A stretch of DNA of 64,000 nucleotides, taken from Crossiella sp. SN42 (GTDB lineage: Bacteria > Actinomycetota > Actinomycetes > Mycobacteriales > Pseudonocardiaceae). Of this stretch, positions 31,010 to 39,538 are shown piece after piece; position 1 is the stretch's first letter; every line of letters begins with the position of its first letter. The stretch covers positions 124,001 to 188,000 of the forward strand of contig NZ_JAMHIV010000015.1 of assembly GCF_023897065.1 (NCBI RefSeq), written 5' to 3'. The notes beneath the pieces were generated by a model. It was given only the letters and a program-made list of their open reading frames with translations. It had not been told where the DNA came from and made no database searches. Both the position numbers and the translations under genes were made by a program.

Positions 31010-31048
31010 GTTGGTTGGACTCGTATCCGGTGGTCACCGCCAACCAAC
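31010..31048. promoter_or_regulatory. Inverted repeat upstream of aldo/keto reductase
   Basis: GTTGGTTGG (31010-31018) and CCAACCAAC (31040-31048) are perfect 9-base arms 21 bases apart, ending 18 bases before the GTG start. This could be an operator or a leader hairpin; no regulator is adjacent. Confidence 0.4.
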
Positions 31049-31090
31049 GTCGACGAGCGGGTGTCTGTTCCACCTCCGCCGGTTTTTCCG

Positions 31091-33385
31091 CTATCCGGGC
31101 ACCATCGTCCGCCGCACGTGCAGGCTCCTGGGCAGTCCGCTGATCTTCCAGTCCCGGTGCGCGCGACCGTCCACGCTCACCGCCGAGGTGTACGGCCCCG
31201 CGCCGCTGGTGTCGATCAAGCTCGGCGTCCGCCCATCGGGTGAGATGAGCGCGCGCGGGAACAACGGGGTGGCCAGCAGGAGTTCCGCGCTGCCCGGGGT
31301 GCGCGGGAACAGGCCGAGCGCGCCGAAGACGTACCAGGCGGACATGGTGCCGAGGTCATCGTTGCCGGGCAGCCCGGCCGGGCCGGTGCGGTAGACGGTG
31401 TCCATCAGCCGCCGCACCGTCTCCTGGGTCTGCCACGGCTGACCGAGCTCGTTGTACAGCCAGGGCGCGTGGATGCCGGGTTCGTTGGCGGGGTCGTAGC
31501 GCAGCGGCCCGCCGCCGCCGAGGAAGAACTCGTCCAGCCGCCGGACCGCGTTCTCCTTGCCGCCCATGGCTTCGGCCAGCCCACTGACGTCCTGCGGCAC
31601 CATCCACACATAGGTCGCGGCACTGCCCTGCGCGAACCCCTGCTGACTGGCTGGGTCGAACGGCACGAGCCAGGAACCATCCAGCTTGCGCGCCTGGACG
31701 TACCCGGTGGCGGGGTTGAACACGTTGCGCCAGTACGTCCCCCGCTGCCGCAGCTCAGCGGATTCCTTGTCGCGCCCCAGTTCCTTGGCCCACCGGCCCA
31801 GCGCGTCATCGGCGACCGAGGCCTCCAGGGTCTCCGCCGCGCCGCCCCAGCAGTGGCAGACGTCGTGCGCGCTGTACCGGGACTGGAGGTACTGACCCAG
31901 GTTCGGCCGCTGCCCGACACACTGCCCGGGACAGCCCGCGTCCAGCAGCCCTTCCGGCCGGGGCACGGTGGCCTGCCGGTACAGCGAGTCGAACGCGCCC
32001 GCGACGTCGAAGTTCCGCACTCCCATGGCGTGGAAGGTGGCCAGGGTGGCCGCGGACGGGTCGCCGGTCATCACGTGGGTGGCGCCGTTGACGTGCACCC
32101 ACCGGTCCCAGACCCCGTCGTTCTGCCGCGCGTAGTTGAGCAGCGACTGCGCGAAGTCCCCGGCCAGCCCCGGTTTCAGCAACGCCAGCAGCTGGATCTG
32201 CGCCCGGTACTGGTCCCACCCGGAAAAGTTCCCGTACTGCGCGCCCTGCCCCGCCCCGACCCGGTGCACCCGCCGGTCCATGCCGGGATAACGACCGTCC
32301 ACATCAGACACCAGGTTGGGCTGCTGCAAGGCGTGGTACAGCGCGGTGTAGAACACGGTCCGCTGCTCGGCACTGCCCCCAGCGACCCGAACCCGCCGAA
32401 GCTCTCGGTCCCAGGCCCGGAACCCGTCCCGCGCCACCCCCGCCACGGTGTCCGAACGCCGGATCTCCCGCCGCAGGTTCTCCTCCGCGCCAGCAAGGTC
32501 CACATAGGACATCCCGATCCGCATCCGCACCGCACTCCCCGGCGCGAAGCTGACGTACCCGCCGGAGCCACGCCCGGCCCGCTCCGCCCCGGTGGCGTAA
32601 CCCTCCCCGCCGCTGACACTGGTGCCGCCGGGCGTGAGCGTGCCGTCCCGCCACACCCCGGTGCCGGTCACCGGCTGGTCGAACTCGGCGGTGAAGTGCA
32701 GCCGGTAGTAGCTCTTGCGGTTGTTCACCCCGCCGTTGGCCCGCCGCCCGCAGAACGCCCCGGTCAGCACCGACCCGGTGACCCGGCGTGCGGTGGGGTC
32801 GATCCGGATGTCGGCGTCCTCGCTGCCGTTGAGCGAGTTGGACGTGCGGAACAACAGGTTCGCGGCCTTCCCGGCGGGAAACCCGAACTCGGCGATCCCG
32901 GCCCGCTCGGTCACCGCGAGATCAACCCGTGCCCCGGAAGCCAGCCCCACCGAGTACCGTCCGGGCCGCGCGAGCTCGTCCTCGTGCGAGAAGTCGCTGG
33001 CGTACACGGCATCCGTGACATCCGCACTCGGCGAGCTGAGCACCTCGCCCACTTGCGGCATGATCGGCACATCCCCCGCCGCGCCAGGATTGCACCCCGC
33101 CCCGTTGACGTGGGTCAGCGAGAACCCCCGCACCCGGGTGACGTCGTAGGAGTACCCGTTCGCCGCCCCGGTCCCGGTCTGGTCACCACGCGTGCTGGTC
33201 GGACTCCACGCGATCATCCCGAACGGCCGCTGCGCGCCAGGAAAGGTGTTCCCATCCCGCGCCGACCCGATCAACGGATCAACGAACCCCGCGGGCTCAC
33301 CCACCCACTGCTCCCGGGCCTCGGCCACACCCCCAGCCGCCAGAACCCCAACCAGCCCAACCCCAACCACCCGCCACCACACCAC
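31091..33385 (-). CDS. GH92 alpha-1,2-mannosidase-type protein, secreted
   Basis: About 764 aa. GH92 enzymes are Ca2+-dependent exo-alpha-mannosidases. Family features: VDPLIGSARDGNTFPGAQRP near the N-terminus, GFSLTHVNGAGCNPGAAGD, a barrel domain with NFSGWDQYRAQIQLLALL, then NDDLGTMSAWYVFGALGLFP. A signal peptide is visible when translation starts at GTG 33385 (VVWWRVVGVGLVGVLAAGGVAEA), with AGGG seven bases upstream. The frame extends to 33487, but that stretch lacks a leader. The target is probably mannan or N-glycan-like material. Confidence 0.88.
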   Translation of the reverse strand: MVWWRVVGVGLVGVLAAGGVAEAREQWVGEPAGFVDPLIGSARDGNTFPGAQRPFGMIAWSPTSTRGDQTGTGAANGYSYDVTRVRGFSLTHVNGAGCNPGAAGDVPIMPQVGEVLSSPSADVTDAVYASDFSHEDELARPGRYSVGLASGARVDLAVTERAGIAEFGFPAGKAANLLFRTSNSLNGSEDADIRIDPTARRVTGSVLTGAFCGRRANGGVNNRKSYYRLHFTAEFDQPVTGTGVWRDGTLTPGGTSVSGGEGYATGAERAGRGSGGYVSFAPGSAVRMRIGMSYVDLAGAEENLRREIRRSDTVAGVARDGFRAWDRELRRVRVAGGSAEQRTVFYTALYHALQQPNLVSDVDGRYPGMDRRVHRVGAGQGAQYGNFSGWDQYRAQIQLLALLKPGLAGDFAQSLLNYARQNDGVWDRWVHVNGATHVMTGDPSAATLATFHAMGVRNFDVAGAFDSLYRQATVPRPEGLLDAGCPGQCVGQRPNLGQYLQSRYSAHDVCHCWGGAAETLEASVADDALGRWAKELGRDKESAELRQRGTYWRNVFNPATGYVQARKLDGSWLVPFDPASQQGFAQGSAATYVWMVPQDVSGLAEAMGGKENAVRRLDEFFLGGGGPLRYDPANEPGIHAPWLYNELGQPWQTQETVRRLMDTVYRTGPAGLPGNDDLGTMSAWYVFGALGLFPRTPGSAELLLATPLFPRALISPDGRTPSLIDTSGAGPYTSAVSVDGRAHRDWKISGLPRSLHVRRTMVPG

Positions 33386-34035
33386 CCCGCGACCCTGACA
33401 CGCCCCGGGCAGTCGACCCCTGAACCTGTCCGAATTCGGCCAACCCGAGCGACAAGCGGCCAACACGGTGACAACAACGCCCAACACGCGCGCAGCTCGG
33501 CCACCGAGCCCGCCGAAGCGGATGGCGAACGGCTCGGCAACCAGCCTGGGGCGGGGCGAGCGATGTGCGGGTCAGGAAAGCCGCGTCCGACCGGGCGTCC
33601 GGCTCCGACCGGGCGCCGGCTTCCGCCCAGGCGTCTAGCTACCGGCCAGGCAGCCAGCGTCCGACCAGGCAGCCAGCGTCCGACCAGGCCGCGAGGGTGC
33701 GGGCTGCGCAGCGAAGGTGCGGGCCGCGCAGCGAAGGTGCGGGCCGCGCAGCTAACTTGCAGGCCACGCAGTCAGGGGCAGGCCGCGCAGCCAGAGTCCG
33801 GGCCGGACGGCCAGGGCACGCGCCGGGCAGCCAACGTGCGGGACGGGTAGGCGGTGCGGGACGGGCAGCCAACGTGCGGGACGGGTGGGCGGTGCGGGAC
33901 GGGGTGGGCGGTGCGCGACCGGAGCGGCGTGTTCGCGAAATCGGCCAACACTGCGCAAACGCGTGATCGGCGAAACCCGGCGATAGACTGGATGCCGGGG
34001 GGCCGAGGGCCGCCCTCGAGCCTGCTGGGGGCGGC
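33386..34035. other. 650-base spacer upstream of GH92
   Basis: No supported gene. The first 150 bases form the GH92 leader and promoter region. From about 33600 to 33910 the sequence consists of degenerate tandem repeats listed separately. The last 120 bases lead into the small membrane-protein gene at 34036. Open frames through the repeats give low-complexity Arg/Ala/Gly peptides and look spurious. Confidence 0.6.
33600..33910. repeat. Degenerate tandem repeats, 19-20-bp period
   Basis: Three blocks are clear. A 19-bp unit (CAGGCAGCCAGCGTCCGAC) occurs twice at 33647-33684. A 20-bp unit (GCGAAGGTGCGGGCCGCGCA) occurs with few changes at 33691, 33711 and 33731 and in decayed form at 33751 and 33771. 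A 38-bp unit (about two 19-bp units) repeats at 33825-33862 and 33863-33900. The units abut without unique spacers, so this is not a CRISPR array. Confidence 0.8.
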
Positions 34036-34413
34036 GTGGTGGCGGATGCGGCGGTGGCGCGGGCCGGCCGGGCGGCGGGTTTGGGCTGGTCGGTCGGGGT
34101 GGCGGTGAACCTGGCGCTCGGGGTGGCCGCGTACTTCCCGCTGTTGTTCACCCGCATGTTCTTCTCCGCGATCGCCTACCGGCTGGGTGATTTCTCCGCG
34201 TACCCGGCGCGCGACGGCATCGACATCCCGATCATGATGGCCGGGGTGTGCTGGTTGCTGTTCCTGCCGCTGTGGTTCCTGGCCAACCGGTTCATCGCCC
34301 GCTGGACCGCGGTGCCGAGGCGGCCGTACTGGCTGATCGCGGTGCTGTTGCCGGGTGTGCTGTTCTTCGCGGACGCGGTGTTCGCGCTGCGCCTGCTCCA
34401 GCTGGTGTTCTGA
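34036..34413 (+). CDS. Small membrane protein of unknown function
   Basis: A 125-aa protein with three hydrophobic segments (about residues 18-45, 66-84 and 97-122). The loops carry Arg-rich ends that suggest a cytoplasmic segment around residues 85-96. I recognise no family. The GTG start at 34036 has GGGG four to seven bases upstream; a second GTG follows directly. Codon usage is typical of the window, so it is probably real. Confidence 0.55.
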   Translation: MVADAAVARAGRAAGLGWSVGVAVNLALGVAAYFPLLFTRMFFSAIAYRLGDFSAYPARDGIDIPIMMAGVCWLLFLPLWFLANRFIARWTAVPRRPYWLIAVLLPGVLFFADAVFALRLLQLVF

Positions 34414-34417
34414 GATA

Positions 34418-34537
34418 TCAGCCGTTCGCCGCCGGGATCGCCGCGGCGAGCACCTTGCAATGCGGATCCGGGATGAACATGCCGAGCTCGGTGCTGCGGT
34501 CGACGGCCGCCGGCATCGGCGTGCACCACGACCCCAT
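34418..34537 (-). pseudogene. Possible gene remnant, 39-codon frame
   Basis: A short minus-strand frame with normal-looking coding composition ends in STELGMFIPDPHCKVLAAA then IPAANG and a stop. It lacks a ribosome-binding site and is squeezed between a membrane-protein gene and a damaged hydrolase. It looks like the tail of a lost gene, but it may be chance. I cannot assign a family. Confidence 0.25.
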
Positions 34538-34554
34538 CGGTTTCGCGCCCCGCG

Positions 34555-34997
34555 TTGTCGCCGAAGGAGCGGGCGCGTTTGGTCGCCGAGCGGGACGGCC
34601 GCAACCACCAGCGGTGTGTTGCGGCCGATCCCGAGTTCACGCGCAATCTTTCCACTGCCAACATCGCGCGGGACATGGACCGGATCCGGCCGGCCCTGAC
34701 GGCATCTTCTGGGGCACCTCGCTGGGCGCGCAGTACCGCACGCGGTTCGCCGACCTGATCACCTTCGCCCGCCGGGACTGGGCCAAGTCGGCCCGGCGGT
34801 GGGCCGGACTGGGCGAGGGCAGCCAGCGTGAGCCGGTCGCGCCACCGAGGGAGCCGACCATGCTGGGCTGGGACAGCGAGCAGGTCGGCTTCAGCCCGTT
34901 CCACCAGACCTCGTTGCTGTGCAACGACTCCGCGAGCACCCGCGACTTCGAGCAGATCTGGCGCAGCCGCCAGGAACTGGTCCCCGCGCGCGGCTGA
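34555..34997 (+). pseudogene. Alpha/beta hydrolase (S33/TAP-like) remnant
   Basis: Two pieces in different frames line up with secreted tripeptidyl-aminopeptidase-like hydrolases. Frame one (from 34555) reads RCVAADPEFTRNLSTANIARD then MDRIRPAL. After about 34700 the frame shifts and reads DGIFWGTSLGAQYRTRFADL, the degraded nucleophile-elbow region. It then jumps to a C-terminal piece with FHQTSLLCNDSASTRDFEQ and ends at TGA 34995. The N-terminus, the leader, most of the core and the catalytic Asp/His parts are missing. It ends directly against the convergent Clp-N gene. Confidence 0.55.
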
Positions 34998-35738
34998 TCA
35001 GCCCTGGACCCGCTTCATGATCTTCTCCAGCTCGGCCACCGTCCACTCCTCGATGGGTTCGGCGGTGATGCCCAGCTCGGCGAGGGCCCGTGCGCCGGGT
35101 GAGTCCTGTTCGGCCAGCACGCCCAGCAGGATGTGTTCGGTGCCGATGTAGTTGTGGCCGAGGCGCAGCGCGGTGCGGCCGGTCAGTTCGAGCACTTTCA
35201 CCGCGGCCGGGGTGAACGGGACCTGCACGGTCATCTCCGCCACCGGTTCCGGCAGCAGCGGGGTGACCGCGTCGCGGACCTGGTCCAGGGTGACGCCCTG
35301 GGCCTGGATCGCCTTGGCCGCCAGGCCTTCCGACTGGTCCAGCAGGCCGAGGATCAGGTGTTCCGGGGTGCCCTTGCCGCTGCGCGCCTCGCGGGCCGCG
35401 TCCTGGGCGGCGACCACCACCTGGCGGGCGCGGTCGGTGAACCGGCTGAACAGGGTGAGGTCCAAGGTCTCGCCGCCTTCCTTGGGCACGAACCGCTTCT
35501 GCGCCGCCTGTTTGGTGACGCCCATGCTGCGGCCGATCTCGGTCCAGGACGCGCCGTTGCGGCGGGCTTGGTCGACGAAGTGGCCGATCAGGTGGTCGGC
35601 GAGTTCGCCGAGGCGTTCGCCGAGCACCACGGCGTCCTCCAGCTGGTGCAGGGCGTCGTGGTCGGGGTCCTGGTTGCGCAGGACCGACATGCGCCGTATC
35701 GCGGCGATGAGCTCGTCAAGTCGGGGTGCGTTGTCCAT
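34998..35738 (-). CDS. HTH protein with double Clp N-terminal repeat
   Basis: A 246-aa protein. Residues 35-80 hold a helix-turn-helix (ASWTEIGRSMGVTKQAAQKRF). Residues 92-240 form two Clp-N repeats (FSRFTDRARQVVVAAQDAARE...GTPEHLILGLLDQ, then VPFTPAAVKVLELTG...IGTEHILLGVLAE) as in ClpC/ClpA adaptor-binding domains. No AAA ATPase follows. It could be a regulator that senses Clp adaptors or substrates, or a Clp adaptor itself; the function is not established by sequence. Two palindromes overlap its promoter, and transcription probably starts at the ATG. Confidence 0.8.
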   Translation of the reverse strand: MDNAPRLDELIAAIRRMSVLRNQDPDHDALHQLEDAVVLGERLGELADHLIGHFVDQARRNGASWTEIGRSMGVTKQAAQKRFVPKEGGETLDLTLFSRFTDRARQVVVAAQDAAREARSGKGTPEHLILGLLDQSEGLAAKAIQAQGVTLDQVRDAVTPLLPEPVAEMTVQVPFTPAAVKVLELTGRTALRLGHNYIGTEHILLGVLAEQDSPGARALAELGITAEPIEEWTVAELEKIMKRVQG

Positions 35739-35740
35739 GC

Positions 35741-35788
35741 CGTCAACTCTAGGTTGACGCAGCGACTGCCGTCAACCTTGGGTTGACG
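35741..35788 (-). promoter_or_regulatory. Twin palindromic operators over a leaderless promoter
   Basis: Two 19-bp palindromes, CGTCAACTCTAGGTTGACG (35741-35759) and CGTCAACCTTGGGTTGACG (35770-35788), lie 29 bases apart centre to centre. On the minus strand the upstream one contains a -35 TTGACG (35775-35770). After an 18-base spacer the downstream one contains a -10 TAGAGT (35751-35746), and seven bases later comes the ATG at 35738. A bound dimer at either site would block RNA polymerase. The HTH in the gene product makes autoregulation likely (inference). Confidence 0.65.
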
Positions 35789-35823
35789 TATCTAGCTACT
35801 GGCAAGATGGCCTGGTGGCTCAG

Positions 35824-35918
35824 GGAGGCGTATCCGGCCTGGTGACCGGCGCGGTCTTCAACACCGTTGAGCGGCAGCAGCTGTCGCTGGCGGGTTCGAT
35901 TCCCGTCCGCCTCCGCCA
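35824..35918 (+). tRNA. selC: tRNA-Sec (anticodon TCA)
   Basis: A 95-base tRNA with the selenocysteine hallmarks. It has an acceptor stem GGAGGCG (35824-35830) paired with CGCCTCC (35908-35914), G discriminator, encoded CCA, a long variable arm, and an anticodon loop reading CTTCAAC with TCA. The T-loop GGTTCGATTCC is normal. It lies 12 bases before selA, the arrangement expected for a dedicated sel locus. Confidence 0.93.
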
Positions 35919-35930
35919 CCGGGGGCTCCG

Positions 35931-37268
35931 ATGACCGATCCGCGCGCCGACCAGCGTGGGCTCCCGCACACCGACGCCCCACCGGCCGATCCCCGCAGGC
36001 AGATCCCCCGCACCGACGCCTTGCTGGCTGACCCGCGCCTGGCCGCGGCGGCCGCCACCCTCGGCCGCGACACGGTCAAGGCCGCCATCACCCGCTCCCA
36101 GAACCTGGCCCGCTCCGGTGAGATCGCGCCTGCCGAAGTGGCCGGGCACGCGCTGGCGGCGCTGCCCACGGGGGCCAGCAGCCTGCGCCCGGTGCTCAAC
36201 GCCACCGGTGTCCTGGTGCACACCAACCTCGGCCGCGCCCCGCTCTCCCCCGCCGCTGTGGCCGCCATCGCCGCGGCCGCCGGGCCGACCGACGTGGAGT
36301 TCGACCTGGCCACCGGCGCCCGCGCCCGCCGGGGCCGGGACGCGCTGGCCGCGCTCGCCGAGGCGGTGCCGGCGGCCGGTGGCGTGCACGTGGTCAACAA
36401 CAACGCCGCCGCCCTGCTGCTGTGCGCGCTGGCCATGGCCGCCGGGCGGGAGATCGTGATCAGCCGGGGCGAGCTGGTGGAGATCGGCGACGGCTTCCGC
36501 ATCCCGGACCTGTTGCGCAGCACCGGCGCCCGCTTGCACGAGGTCGGCACCACCAACCGCGTGCACCTGCGCGACTACGCCGAGGCGGTCGGCCAGGACA
36601 CCGGCTTCATCCTCAAGGTGCACCCGTCCAACTTCCAGGTCACCGGGTTCACCTCCACTGTGGACACTGCCGAGCTGGCCGGCCTCGGGGTACCGGTGGT
36701 GGTGGACATCGGTTCCGGTCTGCTGCACCCGCATCCGCTGCTGCCGGACGAACCGGATGCCACCACGGCGCTGCGCGCGGGCGCGACCCTGGTCACCGCG
36801 AGCGGGGACAAGTTGCTCGGCGGCCCGCAGGCCGGGCTGCTGCTCGGCGAGGCGGAGTTGGTCGAGCGGCTGCGGCGGCATCCGGCGGCCCGGGCGCTGC
36901 GGGTGGACAAGCTCACCCTGGCCGCGCTGGAGGCGACCCTGCGCGGACCGGAAACCCCGGTGGCACAGGCACTTTCCGCTGACCAGGCCGAGCTGCTGGC
37001 CCGTGCCGAGCAGCTCGCGGCCGCGCTGGCCGGATCCGGTGTGGACGCGGTGGCGGTCCGGAGCATCGCCGCGGTCGGCGGTGGTGGCGCGCCGGGGGTG
37101 CCGCTGCCGAGTGCCGCGGTCAGCTTGCCCGAGCGCTACGCCGCCGCCCTGCGCGCGCTGGCCGTGGTCGGCCGGGTGGAGCGGGGGCGCTGCCTGCTCG
37201 ACCTGCGCACTGTTGCCCCGCAACAGGACGATCAGCTGTGCGCGGCGGTGCTGGCGGTGCCGCGCTGA
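35931..37268 (+). CDS. selA: L-seryl-tRNA(Sec) selenium transferase
   Basis: PLP enzyme that turns seryl-tRNA(Sec) into selenocysteyl-tRNA(Sec) using selenophosphate. 445 aa. It shows LRPVLNATGVLVHTNLGRAPL, HVVNNNAAALLL and the PLP-lysine region TASGDKLLGGPQAGLLLG. Its stop overlaps the selB start by one base, and tRNA-Sec lies just upstream. The selenophosphate synthetase gene selD is not in the window. Confidence 0.95.
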   Translation: MTDPRADQRGLPHTDAPPADPRRQIPRTDALLADPRLAAAAATLGRDTVKAAITRSQNLARSGEIAPAEVAGHALAALPTGASSLRPVLNATGVLVHTNLGRAPLSPAAVAAIAAAAGPTDVEFDLATGARARRGRDALAALAEAVPAAGGVHVVNNNAAALLLCALAMAAGREIVISRGELVEIGDGFRIPDLLRSTGARLHEVGTTNRVHLRDYAEAVGQDTGFILKVHPSNFQVTGFTSTVDTAELAGLGVPVVVDIGSGLLHPHPLLPDEPDATTALRAGATLVTASGDKLLGGPQAGLLLGEAELVERLRRHPAARALRVDKLTLAALEATLRGPETPVAQALSADQAELLARAEQLAAALAGSGVDAVAVRSIAAVGGGGAPGVPLPSAAVSLPERYAAALRALAVVGRVERGRCLLDLRTVAPQQDDQLCAAVLAVPR

Positions 37269-38965
37269 TGCGGGTGGTGGCCACCGCCGGGCACGTCGAC
37301 CACGGCAAGTCCACCCTGGTCCGCCTGCTCACCGGGATGGAGCCGGACCGCTGGGCCGAGGAACGCCGCCGCGGCCTGACCATCGACCTCGGTTTCGCCT
37401 GGACCACGCTGTCCGGTCAGGAGATCGCCTTCGTCGATGTGCCGGGGCACCACCGGTTCGTGCCCAACATGCTCGCCGGGATCGGGCCGGTGCCCGCGGT
37501 GCTGTTCGTGGTGGCCGCGGACGAGGGCTGGAAACCCCAGTCCGCCGAACACCTGGCCGCGATCCGCGCGCTCGGCGTCCGGCACCTGCTGCTGGTCATC
37601 ACGCGCGCCGACCTCGCCGACCCGGAAACCGCGCTGCGCCAAGCGAAACAGCACTTGGGCCAGGTTCCGCACGTGGTGGTCAGCGCGACCACCGGGCAGG
37701 GACTGGACGAGCTGCGGGCCGCGATCCTCGCGCTGACCGACCGGTTGCCCGCGCCCGAGCCCGCGGCGGATGTGCGGCTGTGGCTGGATCGCTCGTTCAC
37801 CGTGGGCGGCGCGGGCACCGTGGTCACCGGGACGCTCAGCGCGGGCACCATCGCCAAGGGCGAGGAGCTCCAGCTGGCCTCCACCGGGCAACTGCTCCGG
37901 GTGCGCGGCCTGCACACCTTGGGCCGTCAGTGCGACGCCGTGCCCGCGGTGGCCCGGATCGCGGTCAACCTGCGCGGGGTCGACCGGGCCGAGCTGGTGC
38001 GCGGGGACGCGCTGCTCTCCCCCGGCCGCTGGCGCACCGCGACCGTCGTGGACGTCCTGGTTGCTGCCGAGCTGCCAACGGAACTGGTGGCGCACCTGGG
38101 ATCGGTCGCGGTGCCCGTCCGGGTCCGTCCACTGGGGACGGTCGGGGCGCGGCTGCGGCTGGCCCGGCCGCTGCCGCTGCGGATCGGGGATCGGTTGCTG
38201 CTGCGCGATCCCGGCCGGGGCGAGGTGCTGGGCGGGGCGGAGGTCGTCGATCTCGACCCGCGCCCACTGCGCCGGGGCGGCACTGCGGCCAGGGCGGTCG
38301 AGCTGACCACGAATCCGTTGACGATCCACTTGCGCACCAAGGGTTTCGCTCGGACCGACGAGCTGCGGGCCGCTGGGTTGCGTGCGCCGGAACCGGTTTT
38401 CGCGGACTGGCATGCCGATCCGGAGCACTGGGCCGCCGTGGTCCGGCGCGCGCCCGGGGAGGTCGAGTCGTGGCGGCAGGCGCACCCGCTGGAACCGGGG
38501 ATGCCCGCCGAGGCCCTGCGGCAGCGGCTGGACCTGCCCGAGGTGGCGCTGATCGGGCCGCTGGCGAACGCGGCGGGGCTGGCGGTGTCGGCAGGGCGGG
38601 TTGGCGGCGCGGTGCTGCCCGCGCGGATGGAGCAGGCGCTGGGCGCGCTCGCGGCGGAACTGGCCGGGAACCCTTTCGCCGCACCGGATTTGGCCCGGCT
38701 GGCCGAACTGGGGCTGGGTGGCAAGGAGGTGGCGGCGGCGGTGCGGGCTGGGCGGCTGCTGCGGGTCGCCGAGGGTGTGGTGCTGTTACCCGAGGCGGTG
38801 ACTCAAGCCGCGAACGTGCTGGCCAGGCTCGCTGGCCCGTTCACGGTGAGTCAGGCCCGGCAGGCACTGGGCACCAGCCGCCGGGTGGCGGTGCCGCTGC
38901 TGGAACTGCTGGACCGGCGCGGGATCACCGAACGGCTGGCGGACTCGTCCCGCCGCCTGCGCTGA
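37268..38965 (+). CDS. selB: Selenocysteine-specific elongation factor SelB
   Basis: GTPase that delivers Sec-tRNA to the ribosome at UGA codons marked by an mRNA hairpin. 565 aa. The G domain has GHVDHGKSTL, the switch-II DVPGHHRF, and ITRADL in place of the usual NKxD. Two EF-Tu-like beta-barrel domains follow, then C-terminal winged helices (about residues 350-565) that would bind the SECIS hairpin. The C-terminal part is on the short side but complete. It overlaps the convergent MauE-type gene by 41 bases. Confidence 0.95.
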   Translation: MRVVATAGHVDHGKSTLVRLLTGMEPDRWAEERRRGLTIDLGFAWTTLSGQEIAFVDVPGHHRFVPNMLAGIGPVPAVLFVVAADEGWKPQSAEHLAAIRALGVRHLLLVITRADLADPETALRQAKQHLGQVPHVVVSATTGQGLDELRAAILALTDRLPAPEPAADVRLWLDRSFTVGGAGTVVTGTLSAGTIAKGEELQLASTGQLLRVRGLHTLGRQCDAVPAVARIAVNLRGVDRAELVRGDALLSPGRWRTATVVDVLVAAELPTELVAHLGSVAVPVRVRPLGTVGARLRLARPLPLRIGDRLLLRDPGRGEVLGGAEVVDLDPRPLRRGGTAARAVELTTNPLTIHLRTKGFARTDELRAAGLRAPEPVFADWHADPEHWAAVVRRAPGEVESWRQAHPLEPGMPAEALRQRLDLPEVALIGPLANAAGLAVSAGRVGGAVLPARMEQALGALAAELAGNPFAAPDLARLAELGLGGKEVAAAVRAGRLLRVAEGVVLLPEAVTQAANVLARLAGPFTVSQARQALGTSRRVAVPLLELLDRRGITERLADSSRRLR

Positions 38966-39470
38966 ACACCGGGGCCAGCCAGGCGATCGCGGCGAGCACG
39001 AGACTTGCGGCCAGGGTGGGCAGCAGCCAACCTTCCGGCAGCGGCGGCGCAAACGTGGTCACCAGCGTTGCGGCCGCGGCGAGGACCGCGCGCGCCACCG
39101 TCGCCCAGGTGGCTGGGGAGCGGGAGTTGAAGCAGCCGCAAGGCGTGCCGGGCCTGGTGCGCACCAAGATGCCCAGGTACCCGGCGAAGGCCAGGTAGAG
39201 GGCAGTCTGTGGCAGCAGCAGAGCACGGGGCAGGGAGGGCAGCAGCACGGTGGCGGTGGTGAGGGCCGCGGCCAGAAGTTCGGTGGCAGGCGTGAGCAAG
39301 GACACGGGGCGGTGCAGGGCCGGGGGCAGCAGGCGTTGCGCACGGAGCGTGGCCAGGAAAAGTCGGCGTTCGCGCAGGTGGCCGAGTCCGGCTACCAACA
39401 GGAGCAGTGCGGCGCCGAGCGAACAGGCGTTGAGCACGGCGGAGAACACCCGATGAGGGTAGCCGGACAC
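38925..39470 (-). CDS. MauE/DoxX-family redox-associated membrane protein
   Basis: A 181-aa protein with four to five hydrophobic helices. The motif GTPCGCFNS (about residue 110), a Cys pair at a helix end, is the MauE hallmark. In methylotrophs MauE with MauD supports disulfide formation in the methylamine dehydrogenase small subunit. Here it faces away from an operon with a CxxC thioredoxin-fold protein and a Tat-exported Cys-rich protein, which fits a similar folding role. GTG start at 39470 (GTG 39449 possible). Its 3' end overlaps selB. Confidence 0.78.
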   Translation of the reverse strand: MSGYPHRVFSAVLNACSLGAALLLLVAGLGHLRERRLFLATLRAQRLLPPALHRPVSLLTPATELLAAALTTATVLLPSLPRALLLPQTALYLAFAGYLGILVRTRPGTPCGCFNSRSPATWATVARAVLAAAATLVTTFAPPLPEGWLLPTLAASLVLAAIAWLAPVFSAGGGTSPPAVR

Positions 39471-39538
39471 CCGAATGACGGCTGTTGATCGTCTCTTCGG
39501 CCGTGTTTCATGAACCAGCCCTGGCGAGAGGAAAGGTG

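Noticed and set aside
33640-33910. Possible CRISPR array
   Set aside because: Repeat units are 19-20 bases, abut directly without unique spacers, and decay gradually; no cas gene is nearby.
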